Source: JAYSRU01 sp043720875
GTDB lineage: Bacteria > Bacteroidota > Bacteroidia > Flavobacteriales_D > Crocinitomicaceae
NCBI GenBank assembly: GCA_043720875.1
Contig: JAYSRU010000201.1
Coordinates: 1-9,987 of the forward strand
Direction: 5' to 3'
Length of the DNA stretch: 9,987 nt
In this document: piece after piece, positions 7,781 to 9,987 of the stretch
Position numbering within the stretch: the stretch's first letter is position 1
Layout of the letters: each line of letters begins with the position of its first letter
Made by a program: the position numbers and the translations under genes
The notes under the pieces: model-generated
What the model was told of the DNA's origin: nothing
Database searches by the model: none
Seen by the model: the letters and a program-made list of their open reading frames with translations, nothing else

Positions 7781-7791
7781 CAACGCTTTTT

Positions 7792-7965
7792 GGTACTAAT
7801 CTTTAGAATAAAAGGGAATTTGGTGAAAATCCAATACTGTATCTGCAGCTGTAAGGCTCTCAAAAAGATTTATTTCGAATAAACCACTGTGTTTTTAGCT
7901 GAAAGGCTGTTACATGGGAAGGTGAAATAAATTGAGCCAAGTCAGAATACCTGCCATTAAGTGAC
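7792..7965 (+). ncRNA. Cobalamin (B12) riboswitch aptamer
   Basis: The conserved parts of the cobalamin riboswitch occur in the right order on the plus strand: AAAGGGAA (7811-7818), GGTGAAAATCC (7822-7832) with a short TTGG/CCAA stem, ACTG (7836-7839), CAGCTGTAA (7846-7854), CCACTG (7884-7889), ATGGGAAGGTG (7914-7924), and the B12 box AGTCAGAATACCTGCC (7940-7955). GGCTC (7855-7859) can pair with GAGCC (7934-7938), and TTTATT/AATAAA (7869-7883) forms a small hairpin inside. A closing P1 helix can be drawn between GGTACTAAT (7792-7800) and ATTAAGTGAC (7956-7965) with bulges; the exact ends are therefore approximate. Such aptamers bind adenosyl- or methylcobalamin and usually turn expression off when B12 is plentiful. 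It lies between its promoter and the DUF4465 gene. Confidence 0.95.
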
Positions 7966-8080
7966 ATGAAGACTTCAGATAAAGGTCGGACGTTCGTTTA
8001 GGCGAATTCTCGTTATTTACCTTCGGGTATCTTTTACTATTGTTTTCATATTGGAATGTATTTAACTAAAAACAATCAAT
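7966..8080 (+). promoter_or_regulatory. Leader between the B12 aptamer and the first gene (likely expression platform)
   Basis: About 115 bases without a coding sequence. Visible structure: GACTT/AGGTC (7971-7987, 5 bp with one G-U pair and a 7-base loop), a candidate for the post-aptamer hairpin that docks onto the aptamer; TTCG/CGAA (7993-8006); TACC-TTCG-GGTA (8018-8029), a small UUCG-capped stem. None is followed by a long T run, so a classical terminator is not evident. The left arm of the start-codon inverted repeat is also in this stretch (8043-8053). Confidence 0.6.
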
Positions 8081-8087
8081 ATGAAAA
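8043..8087 (+). repeat. 11-bp perfect inverted repeat enclosing the DUF4465 start codon
   Basis: TTTTCATATTG (8043-8053) is the exact reverse complement of CAATATGAAAA (8077-8087), with a 23-base loop. The right arm contains the ATG (8081-8083). If it forms in the mRNA it would hide the start codon and the site of ribosome entry, consistent with riboswitch control of translation. The stem is AT-rich and the loop fairly long, so stability is moderate. Confidence 0.6.
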
Positions 8088-9079
8088 AAATCTACACCAC
8101 GCTAGCCATCATGGTAGCAGTAGTAAGTGCAAATGCACAAACTCCGTTTCACGTAACATTTGAAGACCAAGGTTTAATTGCTGACACTGCATTTAACGAC
8201 GCTGGTGCAATTGGCGGATACAATAATTTTAATTCGGGATCTGTCGTTTTTCCTAACTTTTATTCTCCTGGAACATTTGCTTACTGGAGTGGTTTTGGCG
8301 TATCGTCGATGTTGGATGTTACTACACAGAGTTATACGAATGATTTAAGTGCAATTACAGCTTCAGGTCATAACTCGCAAAGCTATGGTGTGTTTTATCC
8401 TGCGTACGATACAGTTTATAGAATGCAGTTTGCTGGAAATGCTTCTACTCTTGATTCTATGTTTATAACCAATACAACCTATGCGTATTTAGAAATGTTG
8501 AACGGAAGCGGAATTGGTAAAGTGTTTGGTTCAATAAATGGCGCCGACGGAAATCCTGATGGAACATCTGGAAATGATTTTTTCATTTTAACAATTTATG
8601 GTCACGATCAAAACAATGTGAAAACAGACAGCTTGGATGTAGACCTTGCGGATTTTAGATTTGCTGTAAATACGCAAGATTATATCTTAAATACTTGGAA
8701 AAAAATCACATTTTCGGGCTTTGACAATATTGCTTACCTGACCTTTGATTTTGCGTCTAGTGATATTGGAAATTTCGGAATCAACACTCCAACTTATTTT
8801 GCGGTGGATGACATTTACGGTAAAAGTGGTAATGCAAATTTAGCTAATTACTCAAAGAACGAATTTAGTCTGTATCCTAATCCTGTAAGTGGATTGTTGC
8901 ACATTAATAAAGGTTCTGGCGCAGTCAATATCTATAATTTGAATGGGGTTTTAGTAGAAACAGTTGCACATAATTTAAACTCAACCATAGACTTATCAAG
9001 CTATTCAAGTGGCGTGTATGTAGTTGAATTAGTAGATTTCAATGGTTTTACTAGCAGAACAAAAATTAGTAAACAATAA
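8081..9079 (+). CDS. DUF4465 protein with T9SS sorting domain; candidate surface cobamide-binding protein
   Basis: A 332-residue exported protein with a signal peptide MKKIYTTLAIMVAVVSANA (cleavage before Q20). Residues about 21-250 form a DUF4465 domain (PF14717): FAYWSGFGVSSMLD (66-79), a central GNDFFILTIYGHD (164-176), DSLDVDLADFRF (183-194), YILNTWKKI (201-209) and the ending INTPTYFAVDDIYG (234-247) are the family's ordered landmarks. Residues 263-332 are a type A T9SS sorting domain, with SLYPNP (263-268), SSGVYVVEL (309-317) and C-terminal KISKQ, so it should be carried across the outer membrane by the type IX system. It is the first gene after the B12 riboswitch and is followed 14 bases later by a TonB receptor. 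I recall that in gut Bacteroides, surface lipoproteins in B12 loci (BtuG, BtuH) bind cobalamin and that DUF4465 proteins occur in such loci; whether this protein is orthologous to BtuH I cannot tell. Cobamide binding is inferred from context. Confidence 0.88.
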   Translation: MKKIYTTLAIMVAVVSANAQTPFHVTFEDQGLIADTAFNDAGAIGGYNNFNSGSVVFPNFYSPGTFAYWSGFGVSSMLDVTTQSYTNDLSAITASGHNSQSYGVFYPAYDTVYRMQFAGNASTLDSMFITNTTYAYLEMLNGSGIGKVFGSINGADGNPDGTSGNDFFILTIYGHDQNNVKTDSLDVDLADFRFAVNTQDYILNTWKKITFSGFDNIAYLTFDFASSDIGNFGINTPTYFAVDDIYGKSGNANLANYSKNEFSLYPNPVSGLLHINKGSGAVNIYNLNGVLVETVAHNLNSTIDLSSYSSGVYVVELVDFNGFTSRTKISKQ

Positions 9080-9093
9080 TATATTTAAACTAC

Positions 9094-9987
9094 TTGAAAC
9101 TATTCATTTGCATAGTATTTTGTTCTTGTCTTAATTCATTTTCGAGTCAGATTGAATTGGAGGGTGTTGAAATACACGGTAGAAAAAGCAATGAAGATTC
9201 GAGTATATATTTTGCACAGCGCATTTCAAGCAAAGAAATTGAAAGAAGCGGTGCATACGATGTTGGTGATCTGACAAGAAAACTGGCTGGAGTTTCATTG
9301 AAAAATTATGGTTCGATTGGCAGCCTCAAATCCTTTACTTTTAGAGGGTTTGGGGCTAACCATGTTCAAGTAATGTATGACGGATTTGCCTTATTAACGA
9401 ATCAAAGTGGAATCATTGACTTAGGAAACATTAAAGCTGCAACGATTCAAGAATTAGAATTGCAAACAGCGGTTACAGAAATTCTTCCGGCAACGGCATA
9501 TGTGGCGAGTGCTTTGTTAGGAATTAAAACAGATTTATATAAGACACTTCCCAAAAAAATAAGCGTTAAATATGGGTTAACCATAGGTTCGTTTGGTCTC
9601 GTTGATCATAATTTCAATTTTGCCCTTCAGCCAATAAAACGATGGAAAACGGTGATTAGCTTGGGTAGAACCGAAGCTAAAGGTGATTATACGTTCCGTT
9701 ACCAAAATGTTGATTCCTTAGTGAAATCCAAAAGATCTAATAATGATTTTTTGGGGTACACTTGGAATTTATCGAGTGTTTTGAAATTTAAAAAAAATGG
9801 ATTTCAATTTACTTATGCAGGCAATTTAAGTGAACAAGGATTGCCGGGAGCAGTTATTTTGTATGCACCAAAAAGTGTTCAACGTTTAGCCCGGACTGAA
9901 CATCGTTTAGGATTGATACATAATTATTATGCACGGAAAATTGAACTCAAAAATTACATAAGCTACCAAAATGACGCGTTACATTAC
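9094..9987 (+). CDS. btuB: BtuB-like TonB-dependent cobamide receptor, N-terminal part (runs off right edge)
   Basis: The frame is open from the TAA at 9070-9072 to the window edge; 298 codons are present. No ATG lies upstream of the plug, but TTG at 9094-9096 gives MKLFICIVFCSCLNSFSSQ, a good signal peptide, so I take it as the start, 14 bases after the DUF4465 stop. The mature protein begins directly with a TonB-box-like segment (LEGVEIHG, 22-29), without the carboxypeptidase-like domain of SusC-type receptors. The plug domain spans about 30-146: SSKEIERSGAYDVGDLTRKLAGVSL (45-69), FTFRGFGANHVQVMYDGF (81-98), and LPATAYVASALLGIKT (131-146) where E. coli BtuB has its GGVVNIIT-type end. Beta-barrel strands follow. 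The B12 riboswitch upstream points to cobamide import. Receptor identity is firm; the B12 substrate is inferred from regulation and plug similarity. Confidence 0.88.
   Translation, partial: MKLFICIVFCSCLNSFSSQIELEGVEIHGRKSNEDSSIYFAQRISSKEIERSGAYDVGDLTRKLAGVSLKNYGSIGSLKSFTFRGFGANHVQVMYDGFALLTNQSGIIDLGNIKAATIQELELQTAVTEILPATAYVASALLGIKTDLYKTLPKKISVKYGLTIGSFGLVDHNFNFALQPIKRWKTVISLGRTEAKGDYTFRYQNVDSLVKSKRSNNDFLGYTWNLSSVLKFKKNGFQFTYAGNLSEQGLPGAVILYAPKSVQRLARTEHRLGLIHNYYARKIELKNYISYQNDALHY

Noticed and set aside
1..9987. CRISPR arrays, insertion sequences, tRNA or rRNA genes, phage genes
   Set aside because: I saw no regularly spaced direct repeats, transposase-like proteins, terminal repeats or tRNA-like cloverleafs; the window reads as ordinary chromosome apart from the B12 locus.

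Overview
The window looks like chromosomal DNA of a low-GC member of the Bacteroidota, probably Flavobacteriales. I see this in the TAnnTTTG-type promoter motifs, the absence of Shine-Dalgarno sequences, two proteins with type IX secretion (T9SS) C-terminal sorting domains, a DUF2795 micro-protein of the Bacteroidota type, and a DUF4465 protein. A relative of Fluviicola/Crocinitomicaceae is my guess; the sequence alone does not settle the genus.

Left part, minus strand (1-1687): the 5' part of lpxK (lipid A 4'-kinase), running off the left edge and starting at TTG; a short acidic DUF2795 protein with its own promoter and terminator; and a secreted choice-of-anchor V (reelin-like) protein with one CxxCH haem-binding motif and a T9SS sorting domain, followed by a clear terminator.

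Middle part, minus strand (1808-7677): four tightly packed genes, read from 7677 down to 1808. They encode a large exported VPS10/sortilin-type beta-propeller protein with Asp-box repeats, a TerB-like small helical protein, MurQ (MurNAc-6-phosphate etherase of cell-wall recycling) and a UMF1-family MFS transporter. Gaps are 5, 3 and 15 bases, so one transcript is likely. MurQ beside a permease suggests uptake or recycling of cell-wall sugars, but the transporter's substrate is not readable from sequence.

Right part, plus strand (7746-9987): a cobalamin (B12) riboswitch behind a good Bacteroidota promoter, then a secreted DUF4465 protein with a T9SS sorting domain, then, 14 bases later, the 5' part of a TonB-dependent outer-membrane receptor that starts at TTG and runs off the right edge. 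The riboswitch makes this a B12-controlled cobamide-uptake operon. The DUF4465 protein is a candidate surface cobamide-binding partner of the BtuB-like receptor, delivered by the type IX system. Between the aptamer and the first gene, an 11-bp perfect inverted repeat would bury the AUG start codon in a stem, which suggests control of translation initiation. This B12 operon is the most interesting part of the window.
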